Source: Psychrobacter raelei (lineage in GTDB: Bacteria; Pseudomonadota; Gammaproteobacteria; Pseudomonadales; Moraxellaceae). From it: a stretch of 64,000 nucleotides of DNA. Shown here in pieces: positions 30,564-38,416 of this stretch. The stretch covers positions 2,604,001 through 2,668,000 of the forward strand of contig NZ_CP093310.2 of the NCBI RefSeq assembly GCF_022631235.3. The letters run 5' to 3'. A program made the position numbers and the translations under genes. How positions within the stretch are numbered: position 1 is the stretch's first letter; every line of letters begins with the position of its first letter. The notes under the pieces are model-generated. The model was not told the DNA's origin. It was given only the letters and a program-made list of their open reading frames with translations, and did not search any database.

Positions 30564-31573
30564 AATGACTCACGACTGTTTCTGAGCGCCACCACACTGG
30601 TCAATGAGCGGCGTAAATAACTGGGATGCTGGTGTCGAATGGTATGCGGTTTGCCTTGTAAATAAAACACACTTTTGCCCGGCATCGACTTCGCCTGTGC
30701 GGTACTGGCCCGGCTAATGATGCCAAGTTGCACCGATACGATGGGGGCGTGATATAAATACTCAGAGTGAGCATCCAAGGGACTACTTTGGGTCAAGTAC
30801 TGCTCAATGGACATATAAGATACGCCTTGCTTTAATCTTACGCCAAGCTGCACGCCAAAATAATCCACCCGATTCATCAGCACTACCCCATTATCACCAA
30901 AATCTTTAATGTATAACTGATGCGCCTTGGCAGGGCTATTTCGAATGGCCGTTGGTAATTGATAGCGCCCTGCATCGCAGGCCAGAACGATTGCCAAGTC
31001 TTTGGTTTCATTGGCGGCACGCTGTCTATCGAATCGGGTAAAAAAACGCTCAATAATCATATCGCCTGGATGCACTTTTTTGCCCTCGCAGTCAAAGCTT
31101 GGAAAAGCAGCTTGGTACTGTATGGTTAGTTGATCACTGTTGGTCGGCGCAACCAAGTTACTGGGTCCTAGGTTGCTACGACTAAATAACTGTTCATTGA
31201 GATTGACCACGCCGCGAAGATTGCCCCATTTTTCAGATCCTCCTACAGCATTCAACGGAGCATTATCATAGGAGCCGGTCAACACTATGCCGGTCCATGC
31301 AGATGCTTGATGCATGGTCGAATGAGACCCTAAATTGGCCTTTCTAATGGTTTTATGAATCGCAGGCAATTGAAAGACGGCATCATCTTGTAGCTCAGAG
31401 ACTGCTAACTGTATACGCTGCACCGCCAGACTATGAGCGAACAACTCAAATGCGGCGCCACTTACCACAAGCCCTAAAGTCAGTGCCAGCATAAGCTCAA
31501 TCAAGCTAACCCCTTGTTGAGCGGTGATAGAGTCGAGCCCTATATGCTTGGGGTTGGGCGGTTTTGATGGCAT
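30560..31573 (-). CDS. pilW: Minor pilin PilW-like protein
   Basis: The 337 residues carry a long leader of 21 residues, then QQG/VSLIELMLALTLGLVVSGAAFELF with Glu5 kept. The size and place after pilV match PilW. The rest is a large periplasmic domain with a few cysteines (FDCEGKKV, LACDAGRYQL) and ends with SYLRRSLTSVVALRN. It is a predicted inner-membrane prepilin that enters the type IV pilus initiation complex together with PilV, PilX and PilE. It starts three bases after the pilV stop and overlaps pilX by four bases. Confidence 0.8.
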   Translation of the reverse strand: MPSKPPNPKHIGLDSITAQQGVSLIELMLALTLGLVVSGAAFELFAHSLAVQRIQLAVSELQDDAVFQLPAIHKTIRKANLGSHSTMHQASAWTGIVLTGSYDNAPLNAVGGSEKWGNLRGVVNLNEQLFSRSNLGPSNLVAPTNSDQLTIQYQAAFPSFDCEGKKVHPGDMIIERFFTRFDRQRAANETKDLAIVLACDAGRYQLPTAIRNSPAKAHQLYIKDFGDNGVVLMNRVDYFGVQLGVRLKQGVSYMSIEQYLTQSSPLDAHSEYLYHAPIVSVQLGIISRASTAQAKSMPGKSVFYLQGKPHTIRHQHPSYLRRSLTSVVALRNSRESL

Positions 31574-31576
31574 GGA

Positions 31577-32119
31577 TTAATAGGCCTCCATATACAAGCA
31601 ATCCGACCCTACTCGATAATTGCCCTGAAGATGTAAGCAGCCGTCTAAGACCTCGCTGCTGACATATTCAGCCTGTGTTCCATGCCATGCAGCGACTAAG
31701 CAGTAGTTTTCAGTGGTGGACAACCGGCCAGGACAACCGAGCATGGCAAGTGTCATACCTTGCTGTTTGGCTTGTAGGCGTAATACCGCCACATCGTTTT
31801 GTACCACTTGAGTCGCATTACAGCCCGCTCTTACAGTGCAGCTGGTCATAGCTGGAATAGTGGCTGCATCAAACTGTAATTGATACGCCCTTAGTGCCAC
31901 CCACCCCATATTAGTCCGAATACGCTCTGCAGCTTCCGTTAATATAACCAAAGCTTGTGTCCGCATCACCGCATCATCTACCGCTGCCAAAGATTGTGCC
32001 TGCAAACCAACATAACCGAGCGCTGCCACACTAAATAAAACTAGAGCCACTAACACTTCAATGAAAGCCATACCTTGTTGACTAGATACGGGTATATGCG
32101 TTGGTGGCCCACTTTGCAT
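31577..32119 (-). CDS. pilV: Minor pilin PilV-like protein
   Basis: The 180 residues have a 16-residue leader and QQG/MAFIEVLVALVLFSVAALGYVGLQAQSL, the PilV-type N-terminus (EVLVAL with an early GLQ). Glu5 is present. The following RTQALVILTEAAERIRTNM is the conserved PilV block. Several cysteines (SCTVRAGC, GCPGRL, NYC, GCLHL, SDC) suggest two or more disulfides. It lies second in the cluster, 34 bp after the first prepilin gene. PilV joins the priming subcomplex that starts pilus assembly. Confidence 0.83.
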   Translation of the reverse strand: MQSGPPTHIPVSSQQGMAFIEVLVALVLFSVAALGYVGLQAQSLAAVDDAVMRTQALVILTEAAERIRTNMGWVALRAYQLQFDAATIPAMTSCTVRAGCNATQVVQNDVAVLRLQAKQQGMTLAMLGCPGRLSTTENYCLVAAWHGTQAEYVSSEVLDGCLHLQGNYRVGSDCLYMEAY

Positions 32120-32153
32120 CGCTGTCTCTTCCTAAATCAGATGACGGAACGTC

Positions 32154-32675
32154 TTAAGGTATGGCTTGAACCCTACTACAGCTTTGCTGATGACACTGCT
32201 GACCCAAATAATTAAGGCTCAGTACACCATCTGACGCCATCTTGCCAGCTGCAGTTGGGGTGGCTATCAGCTGCCAGTGAGCAGAGGTGAGATACCCCTC
32301 ATTGTCTAAGGGGGTGAGCGAAATTATATAAAGCGCTTGAGAGTTTTGTCTGTTACCGCTGTTGGGCTGCTGATGGGTATAGGGAAACTTCACCAGCAAA
32401 GCCTTGGATGCAGTACTGTTTTTATGATCAGGAGCATGGGTGCCCGCACTTTGTAACAGCAGTGCCATATGCACTTTTCGGTAATCCCCTTGAACCAGCT
32501 TGTGGTGCTGTAATTGCACCGCCAAACGCTGCAACTCTGACATCATCTTTAGGCGATTGGCTTTGATGTGGTGCTGCTGATAGGTGGGATAAACGGCAGT
32601 GGTCAATATTCCAATCAGGGTCATGACTATTAAAATGTCGATTAGCCCATAGCCTTGGATGCCATTGCTATGCAT
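32154..32675 (-). CDS. Minor type IV pilin, PilE-like, with Asp at position 5
   Basis: The protein has about 173 residues from the ATG at 32675, chosen because GGAAGG lies just upstream; a GTG at 32687 would add four residues. The prepilin motif is QG/YGLIDILIVMTLIGILTTAVYPTYQQHH, where the nearly invariant Glu5 is Asp. The pattern YPTYQQH...LKMMSELQRLAVQLQHH and the later DGVLSLNYLGQQC resemble PilE-type pilins. It opens the minor-pilin cluster, behind a promoter region with a palindrome and repeated TTAACTTAA. A FimT/FimU gene, common at this place in Pseudomonas, is not otherwise seen, so this could fill that slot. Confidence 0.77.
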   Translation of the reverse strand: MHSNGIQGYGLIDILIVMTLIGILTTAVYPTYQQHHIKANRLKMMSELQRLAVQLQHHKLVQGDYRKVHMALLLQSAGTHAPDHKNSTASKALLVKFPYTHQQPNSGNRQNSQALYIISLTPLDNEGYLTSAHWQLIATPTAAGKMASDGVLSLNYLGQQCHQQSCSRVQAIP

Positions 32676-32687
32676 GCAACCTTCCAC

Positions 32688-32708
32688 TTAACTTAAGTGT
32701 TAACTTAA
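32688..32708. repeat. Two direct TTAACTTAA repeats before the minor-pilin cluster
   Basis: TTAACTTAA occurs at 32688-32696 and 32700-32708, and a third copy lies at 32770-32778 in the promoter region. The first pair sits just upstream of the ribosome binding site. These could be regulator half-sites; the binding protein is unknown. Confidence 0.55.
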
Positions 32709-32751
32709 ATAAATACGCTAGAGCACTTGCTGCATCCAATTTTTAAACTCT

Positions 32752-32780
32752 ATAATAAAAAAGTTAAATTTAACTTAACA
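32752..32780 (-). promoter_or_regulatory. Candidate promoter with palindromic operator for the minor-pilin cluster
   Basis: On the minus strand TGTTAA (32775-32780) and TATTAT (32752-32757) are 17 bp apart. The spacer contains most of a perfect 16-bp palindrome, AAGTTAAATTTAACTT (32761-32776). The -35 is weak, which would suit a regulated promoter. Confidence 0.5.
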
Positions 32781-32856
32781 TCTTATAGTGACTATTAATA
32801 GATTTAATTGCACTTATTACCTAATTGAGCGAATTTTAGATTAAGATAACGATGCC

Positions 32857-33603
32857 CTAATGACCATGGCTGAGTGCATAAGCCATGATATGTGTCTCAG
32901 GGCAGGCCTGTTTGATAGTTACAGCTAAAGCAGTTAACGTCGCTGCGGTGGTGACCACGTCATCAAATAAAATAACGCGCCGAGTCGGTACCGCTTGAGT
33001 CACTTCAAAGGCATTAAGGATGTTTTGTTGACGCGATTGTCTATCAAGCCCTTGCTGACTACCGGCCTTATCAATACGGTGTATGCCCTGCCAAAGCGGA
33101 ATTTTCCAGTGCCGTGATAAGTAATAAGCCAACACAGATAACGGACTAAACCCTCGGGTGGCCAAGCGATGCTTTGTGGTAGGTGTGGCAACAATCACAC
33201 TGTTTGTACTGTGGCAGCCTTGTGGTCTTGGTAACTGACGAATAGCATGCACTAATATCGGCAGTGCGCTTAGCTGCTGCTTGTACTTAAATGCAATGAG
33301 TGCTGAGCGTAGGTAGCCCACGTGTGCAGCGGCAGGTTGAATAACGAAATGGTGGTTGGCGCCTAATTGCGTGACCGGTAGCTGCTGATGCAGCGCATCT
33401 GGCAACCAGCTGACATCATCATGGCACCACTGACAAAGCAAAGATGAAAAAAAAGAACGCCTCATAGGAAGGCGCTCTTTGGTTATTGCTCTACAATGGA
33501 TATGGCACACACAGCAGGTTTGTTGAAAGTACTGTACCCGCCACATACCCAGTTGGTAGTAAGCGGGAATCATACGCGTGGGGCTTTGCCAAGTGAAGTG
33601 CAA
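32857..33603 (-). CDS. comF: ComF family phosphoribosyltransferase-like protein
   Basis: The 248 residues have an N-terminal cysteine cluster (CCVCHIHC and LCQWCHDD) that fits the zinc finger of ComF. The C-terminal phosphoribosyltransferase fold has a PRPP loop VILFDDVVTTAATL (acidic pair about 214-215). The middle contains RLATRGFSPLSVLAYYLSR, the family's RGF-N element. ComF (GntX in E. coli) is needed for DNA uptake in naturally competent bacteria, apparently helping single-stranded DNA entry. It lies between the pilin cluster and pldA, only seven bases after pldA on the same strand, so it may be read with it. Neighbourhood to type IV pilus genes fits a competence role. Confidence 0.85.
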   Translation of the reverse strand: MHFTWQSPTRMIPAYYQLGMWRVQYFQQTCCVCHIHCRAITKERLPMRRSFFSSLLCQWCHDDVSWLPDALHQQLPVTQLGANHHFVIQPAAAHVGYLRSALIAFKYKQQLSALPILVHAIRQLPRPQGCHSTNSVIVATPTTKHRLATRGFSPLSVLAYYLSRHWKIPLWQGIHRIDKAGSQQGLDRQSRQQNILNAFEVTQAVPTRRVILFDDVVTTAATLTALAVTIKQACPETHIMAYALSHGH

Positions 33604-33610
33604 GAAAGAC

Positions 33611-34912
33611 TTACAGCCCTTTCCAATCGTTTAATGATAAACCCACACCCACAGCGGTTGTCTCATCATTATAGTCAATAATAGACTCACCATAACCGTG
33701 GAATACTTGGATAAAGGCGCGTACATCACGGGTAATCGGGTGAGTATAATCTAATTGAATCGCCCCTTTTTGTGTATCGAAGTTATAACGACCTGTTGCG
33801 GCTAATGTTTCACCTTTACCAAAGTCATAAAGGGTTTGGATTTCCCCATTACCATAGTAATCGGTAATGTCTGGGTTATCACCTCGTTTTCCCCCTGATT
33901 TTTTCTCTTTAATATGCGTCCAGACTTTCGGTATCACGCTAAGCTTACCCCACTCAGCACCCCCCATTAAATACAGACGATTCCATGAGCGCGATAATGG
34001 ATCAGATTGTCCGTTTGAGTGGTGAATGGCACCGGCGCCTATCATACGCAAACGACCGTTAAACGGCAGATCGGCTTTTACTGGCTGAGTGATGAATATC
34101 TCAGGCATATAGTCGGTGGCTCTAAAAGGACGCGAGTTATCTTCATTATAGACTTGCCAATGCATTTGCTGGGTATAGCCAAACCACACATCTGCATTGG
34201 TATCAAAGACATCTTCAGCCACTTTTGTCTTTAAAGAAATTTGAGCTTTTAGCTCTAAAGGATCGTATTGATCGCCATAATCTTTGGCCGTTGGCTCAGG
34301 CTGAGTCGGTGATTTCGGATTACGGTTAGGATCATAATGAGCGTATAACGGCATTAAGTAAATGGGGTTATGGGGTCTTACTGTCCACGTACCATTTTCG
34401 CTATTTTTATCCAAATCATAAGCCAAGCTTAGGGTGGTATAGGGTGAAAAATCATCCACCGTTAACCCAGCTTTGGCCAACTTAAGGTTGCCAGAGGCAG
34501 TAGGCGCACCGACATCTATAATATCGCCCTCTGCCTCTTCAGCGAACTCACGCTTATCATTCTCATCAGCGAAGACGGCAGTGGGACGCAAGTCACTAAA
34601 AGTGGCCTTAACAGACTGCGCTAAATCAAGCGGTTTTTTCTCACGGCCTACAGTAATCGGATCCCCTGTGGTCACTTTGTCATAACAGGCCAAACGAGCG
34701 GCTGCTAATTTTAAATCTGAACACTTCAAAAAATCATCCACAGTCACCTGCTGATCCGCAGTTGACATAGACATAGAGGAGTCACTTTCAGCATGCGCAG
34801 CAGTCATAGCCAGCATTGGAGTACAGCAGGCTGCTGTAATAGAAAGCGCTAAAACTTTAAGAGTAGACGAAGGCTCTGCAAAGAGCTGGGTCGAAGGCCG
34901 CGAAGTTGTCAT
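33611..34912 (-). CDS. pldA: Outer membrane phospholipase A
   Basis: The protein has about 433 residues from the ATG at 34912, chosen because TTAGGAAC lies before it while the earlier ATG (34945) overlaps a -10 box. A signal peptide (VLALSITAACCTPMLAMTAAHA) comes first. Residues about 50-80 hold DDFLKCSDLKLAAARLACYDK, a short cysteine motif not found in E. coli PldA. The catalytic beta-barrel carries HHSNGQSDPLSRSWNRLY, with the His and Ser of OMPLA and the supporting Asn. The enzyme cleaves misplaced outer-leaflet phospholipids and is calcium dependent in relatives. The barrel ends with a terminal aromatic-like segment. comF follows seven bases later. Confidence 0.92.
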   Translation of the reverse strand: MTTSRPSTQLFAEPSSTLKVLALSITAACCTPMLAMTAAHAESDSSMSMSTADQQVTVDDFLKCSDLKLAAARLACYDKVTTGDPITVGREKKPLDLAQSVKATFSDLRPTAVFADENDKREFAEEAEGDIIDVGAPTASGNLKLAKAGLTVDDFSPYTTLSLAYDLDKNSENGTWTVRPHNPIYLMPLYAHYDPNRNPKSPTQPEPTAKDYGDQYDPLELKAQISLKTKVAEDVFDTNADVWFGYTQQMHWQVYNEDNSRPFRATDYMPEIFITQPVKADLPFNGRLRMIGAGAIHHSNGQSDPLSRSWNRLYLMGGAEWGKLSVIPKVWTHIKEKKSGGKRGDNPDITDYYGNGEIQTLYDFGKGETLAATGRYNFDTQKGAIQLDYTHPITRDVRAFIQVFHGYGESIIDYNDETTAVGVGLSLNDWKGL

Positions 34913-34943
34913 GCCTGTTCCTAATGAATATGGTAAAAATGCC

Positions 34944-34973
34944 ATTATACTATTAAAAAAAACTCTAAACCAA
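34944..34973 (-). promoter_or_regulatory. Sigma-70-like promoter of pldA
   Basis: On the minus strand TTGGTT (34968-34973) and a consensus TATAAT (34944-34949) are 18 bp apart. Transcription would begin about 25 bases before the ATG at 34912. Confidence 0.65.
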
Positions 34974-35030
34974 CTATATTATAAACAATACATTGCTACA
35001 CAATAAAGACAGATTAATTAGGTAAGCAAA

Positions 35031-35059
35031 AAAATAAACCTGCTACATTTGGCAGGTTT
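35031..35059 (-). terminator. Intrinsic terminator after the DUF3465 gene
   Basis: On the minus strand a stem of AAACCTGCC with its near complement (35036-35059) is followed by ATTTTTTT. It ends six bases past the stop codon. Confidence 0.75.
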
Positions 35060-35064
35060 AGAGG

Positions 35065-35682
35065 TTATTCGAAGCGATGATCGTTGTGTTCAATCCATCC
35101 ATTTTGATGATTGGCAGCGGGATCAGCATGCGTCCAATGTACCACGCCCCCTTTCGGGTTATATTCGTATTGCCCATAAAAAAGTACATCATCGCCTACA
35201 TTTAGCTTCCCAAGCTTAGGTGCTAAGTCAATATTATGCGCAATAAGTATGGTGTGTTGGGCATCCACCCCATCTAGCTGTACGATAAAGCGTTGATGAC
35301 GACTGCCGTCATTGTCATCAGGCAAGATGGCTGTGACTTGACCACAACCTTTAACCTGTACTGAAGATTGCTGCGCATTAAACGCGTTGATAATCGAGCT
35401 ATTGCGACACGACAAAGGCATAGCTAAATTATTGCCTGAGGCATTTGCACTATCTAGACTCTTAGAATCCAACTCTATCTCAATAGGGCTAATACTCACT
35501 ATGCTGTCTTGCGTACCCAGCACTTCACCAGATTCAGGCTCACAGCCACTGAGCATAACTAAACCCAAAGCAAAGATTAGTAAGGCCGCAGGAAGCTTAT
35601 GCTCTGAGCCAGAGGATGGGCGCGTGAGGTGTAATTTGCCACTACTTGCTAGCAAGCGGCGATGCTGTAAATAATTTTTCAC
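35065..35682 (-). CDS. DUF3465 family lipoprotein
   Basis: The 205 residues contain a lipobox (MLSGC, about residue 47) after an unusually long basic N-terminal stretch, so the true start may be further in. The C-terminal half is DUF3465: AFNAQQSSVQVKGCGQVTAILPDDNDGSRHQRFIV, then LIAHNIDLAPKLGKLNVGDDVLFYGQYEYNPKGGVVHWTHADP. The family has an OB-like fold by pattern and unknown function. It is predicted to sit in a membrane facing the periplasm. It shares no close neighbour except dsbD upstream and pldA downstream, each with its own signals. A clear terminator follows. Confidence 0.8.
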   Translation of the reverse strand: MKNYLQHRRLLASSGKLHLTRPSSGSEHKLPAALLIFALGLVMLSGCEPESGEVLGTQDSIVSISPIEIELDSKSLDSANASGNNLAMPLSCRNSSIINAFNAQQSSVQVKGCGQVTAILPDDNDGSRHQRFIVQLDGVDAQHTILIAHNIDLAPKLGKLNVGDDVLFYGQYEYNPKGGVVHWTHADPAANHQNGWIEHNDHRFE

Positions 35683-35800
35683 ACACTCTACCTACCTATG
35701 TTTTGATAAGTAATATAGTGTAATGTTATGTATTTATCAAGTAATAAACCAGCATAGGTATAGACAAAAATAGTTACAATTTGCGACTTATTGATTCCCT

Positions 35801-35833
35801 AAAAAAACAAGGCGCCTTAACAATAAGGCGCCT
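35801..35833 (-). terminator. Intrinsic terminator after dsbD
   Basis: A perfect 10-bp stem (AGGCGCCTTA with its complement, loop ACAA; 35810-35833) is followed on the minus strand by a T-run. Confidence 0.88.
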
Positions 35834-35881
35834 ATTACTGATTAGTATCTCTTATTAATGACAGTCTGTCGACGTTAACGC

Positions 35882-38185
35882 TTAGAGCTTAGCCAAAGTC
35901 TGCTCAAATTCATCACGCTCTATGGTGCCCACCTGCTGAATTTGCAATTTACCATCCACAAAATATAGCAGTGCTGGCGGACCAAACAACTTAAGCTCCG
36001 ATAAGATACGAGCAGACTCCGCATTACTCTCAGTCACATCCAGTCGTACCAATTGCCACTGTTGCATGGCAGCTGGACGGTTGGTAAACAGAGTCTTGTC
36101 CATAATGCGGCATTCGATACACCACTCTGCAGTGACATCTACCAAGACCTTAGGATTATTTTGTACCAAAGGAATTAATGCATCTAAGCTATTAATATGC
36201 ACATCTTTAATACTTTGTGCGGCGGCTGGTACCCCATACCCACCATCTGCAGCGGCGCTCTGTGTCTGCACTGTCGCCATGACTGGCATAGGCGTCTTTT
36301 GTGATAACACTTTTAGCGGCTGCCAAGCATCGTTACTGCCGGCGGCGGCACCCACCAAAGTTGCACCTGCCCATAATCCAAATAATAGGGCAAGTGGCTT
36401 GGTCAATAGCTCACCGCGGCCATGCCAGCTCCAAGCCCAGGCTGCCACCACCATAAACCATAACGCCCACAGCAGCAGCATGCCAGGATGGATAATCACC
36501 CGCTCAACCAACAACAAAGCCACTGCAAATAGCAATAAAGCAAAACCTTGCTTAACCCAGTTCATCCACTCACCCGCTTTGGGCATTAAGTTGCCTTGGC
36601 TGATGCCCAGCAGCATTAATGGTGCCGACAAACCAAAGCCCAGCATAAATAAAGCAGCAAAGCCCAGTAGTGGATTGCCGATAGTAGAGACCGCGAGCAA
36701 TGCACCAAATAAGGGCGCTGATACACAAGGCGATACCACCAAGGCAGACAGCAGGCCTGCAATAAAGCTGCCTGTGCTACTGCCCAGATACTTATCTCCG
36801 GACTGACTCAATGTTTGGGTTTTTTGACGTAACACGCTGGGTAGGCTAAAGCTTATGACATCAAGCATATACAAGGCAAGTAGTACAAATACTGCGGCAA
36901 AACCCAATAAGATTACCGGATTTTGTAACCAGCCGATAATGCCCAGCTGTTGACCAAATATGGCAATGATTGCACCCAAAATCCCATAAGCAACCGCCAC
37001 ACCTAAAGCGTAACTGCCACTCAGCATAAGCCCTTTTTTAGCAGTGGGCTTGTGCTGACGGGCAACAATATTACTGACAATGGGCAGCATCGGCAGTACA
37101 CAAGGGGTGAATGCCAGACCTAAGCCTGCCAAAAATAGTAAACCCAGCGCCAGCCATGGATGTTCGCTAAGACCAAAAGGATCTTGATCCACCACCCCAT
37201 CGCCGACCAATGCGGCACTCACATTAGTTGTATTTGCATCGGCATCTGCACTACCTTCAGCACTGGCAGCGGCTGAATAAGTCAGGCTCTCATCTTCAGC
37301 TACAGCCTTATCCGTAGCAGGGGCAACCAAATCGGTATTCATCACGCTGCCATCTTTTAGCTCACTGGGATCTGACTGGTTGCCCGCCAACTGATCTGGC
37401 GGCGTGGCTTCAGCTTGGACTTGATTATTTGGCGCGCTAGATTCAGCCACTGCTGCAGAGGTAGCGGCGGCCGCTTGAGCCACTTGAGGTGTGATTTGCG
37501 CTTTGGTGGTAGCCGGCACCTTACTACTCTGTGCAGGCTCGATGGCTACTTTGTCAACCTTAGGAGCCGCTTTGGCAGCGACAGTCGGCGGCAGATTTAT
37601 GCTTAATATTTCTTTTTGCGGAGGATAGCAAAGACCGGCATCAGCACAGCCTTGCCAAGTAACTATGACATCGTCATTGATAGCCGCAGCAGTCGTATTG
37701 GTCAACGTCGCCGTCGCCATTACTTGAGGCTGCTTAAACACCTGAACCTTACCAAAAGTGGGGTCATCTATGCTTTGCGGGACGTGCGAAAACTTTATGG
37801 CACTGGCGCTCACCCCTTCAGGTAACTTTAAGCCGAGCTTGTCTTTATAAAGATAGTGCTTGGGTGTGATGTTCAAGGCAATGGTAATTTTATTGCCGCT
37901 TTGACTGGGCTTTACCGAAAATGCTTGCTCCACTTTCAAGAATTTTTGCTGACCAGACTCCACTTCAGCACTGCCAAATAAATCCCCCAAGCTTGCTGCC
38001 TGCGCAGGCAAGGCAGCCGTCAGGGTTAATCCAGCCAGACTTAACCCAAAAGCTAATGAGGCGGTTTTGATTTTTTGACCTATTGGCTTGGCGGGTTTTA
38101 TACCTGCTAAATACCCAGGCTCTGAGTCTGAGCTTTTAAGTTTTAAGCATTGTGCTTGCATCTTTGTTGCCACTTGATCTGCCAT
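35882..38185 (-). CDS. dsbD: Thiol:disulfide interchange protein DsbD
   Basis: The protein has about 767 residues from the ATG at 38185 (TAAGG upstream); a GTG 14 codons earlier lacks a ribosome binding site. After a long N-region and signal (SLAGLTLTAALPAQA) comes the periplasmic alpha domain with the redox pair in GCADAGLCYPPQ. An unusually long linker of about 130 residues, rich in Ala, Ser and Pro, follows. Then the eight-helix beta domain has FTPCVLPMLPIVS and VSPCVSAPL, and the gamma domain has a thioredoxin fold with WCIECR. DsbD carries electrons from cytosolic thioredoxin to DsbC (15.0 kb) and others. It is monocistronic, with a strong terminator. Confidence 0.93.
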   Translation of the reverse strand: MADQVATKMQAQCLKLKSSDSEPGYLAGIKPAKPIGQKIKTASLAFGLSLAGLTLTAALPAQAASLGDLFGSAEVESGQQKFLKVEQAFSVKPSQSGNKITIALNITPKHYLYKDKLGLKLPEGVSASAIKFSHVPQSIDDPTFGKVQVFKQPQVMATATLTNTTAAAINDDVIVTWQGCADAGLCYPPQKEILSINLPPTVAAKAAPKVDKVAIEPAQSSKVPATTKAQITPQVAQAAAATSAAVAESSAPNNQVQAEATPPDQLAGNQSDPSELKDGSVMNTDLVAPATDKAVAEDESLTYSAAASAEGSADADANTTNVSAALVGDGVVDQDPFGLSEHPWLALGLLFLAGLGLAFTPCVLPMLPIVSNIVARQHKPTAKKGLMLSGSYALGVAVAYGILGAIIAIFGQQLGIIGWLQNPVILLGFAAVFVLLALYMLDVISFSLPSVLRQKTQTLSQSGDKYLGSSTGSFIAGLLSALVVSPCVSAPLFGALLAVSTIGNPLLGFAALFMLGFGLSAPLMLLGISQGNLMPKAGEWMNWVKQGFALLLFAVALLLVERVIIHPGMLLLWALWFMVVAAWAWSWHGRGELLTKPLALLFGLWAGATLVGAAAGSNDAWQPLKVLSQKTPMPVMATVQTQSAAADGGYGVPAAAQSIKDVHINSLDALIPLVQNNPKVLVDVTAEWCIECRIMDKTLFTNRPAAMQQWQLVRLDVTESNAESARILSELKLFGPPALLYFVDGKLQIQQVGTIERDEFEQTLAKL

Positions 38186-38416
38186 AAAAGCCTTATTTAT
38201 TTCTACTGAGTTTTTTATCACTATCACTTAACGCTTAAAGCGGCCTGTTGCTATATCTAGGCCCTTAAATGATAAGTCATGACAGTCTATTTGCTTGGAG
38301 TTCAATATCTAGACACAAACCCTAATTTATTGTAAAGATAACTTGCGACTGTAGACCATTTAACTTACTACACAATATAAATTTGTATAACAAATATTAC
38401 GAGCGTGCTGCCCACC

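Noticed and set aside
36066..36806. 246-codon open frame opposite dsbD
   Set aside because: It lies antisense within the clearly coding DsbD membrane domain and has low-complexity composition typical of a shadow frame.
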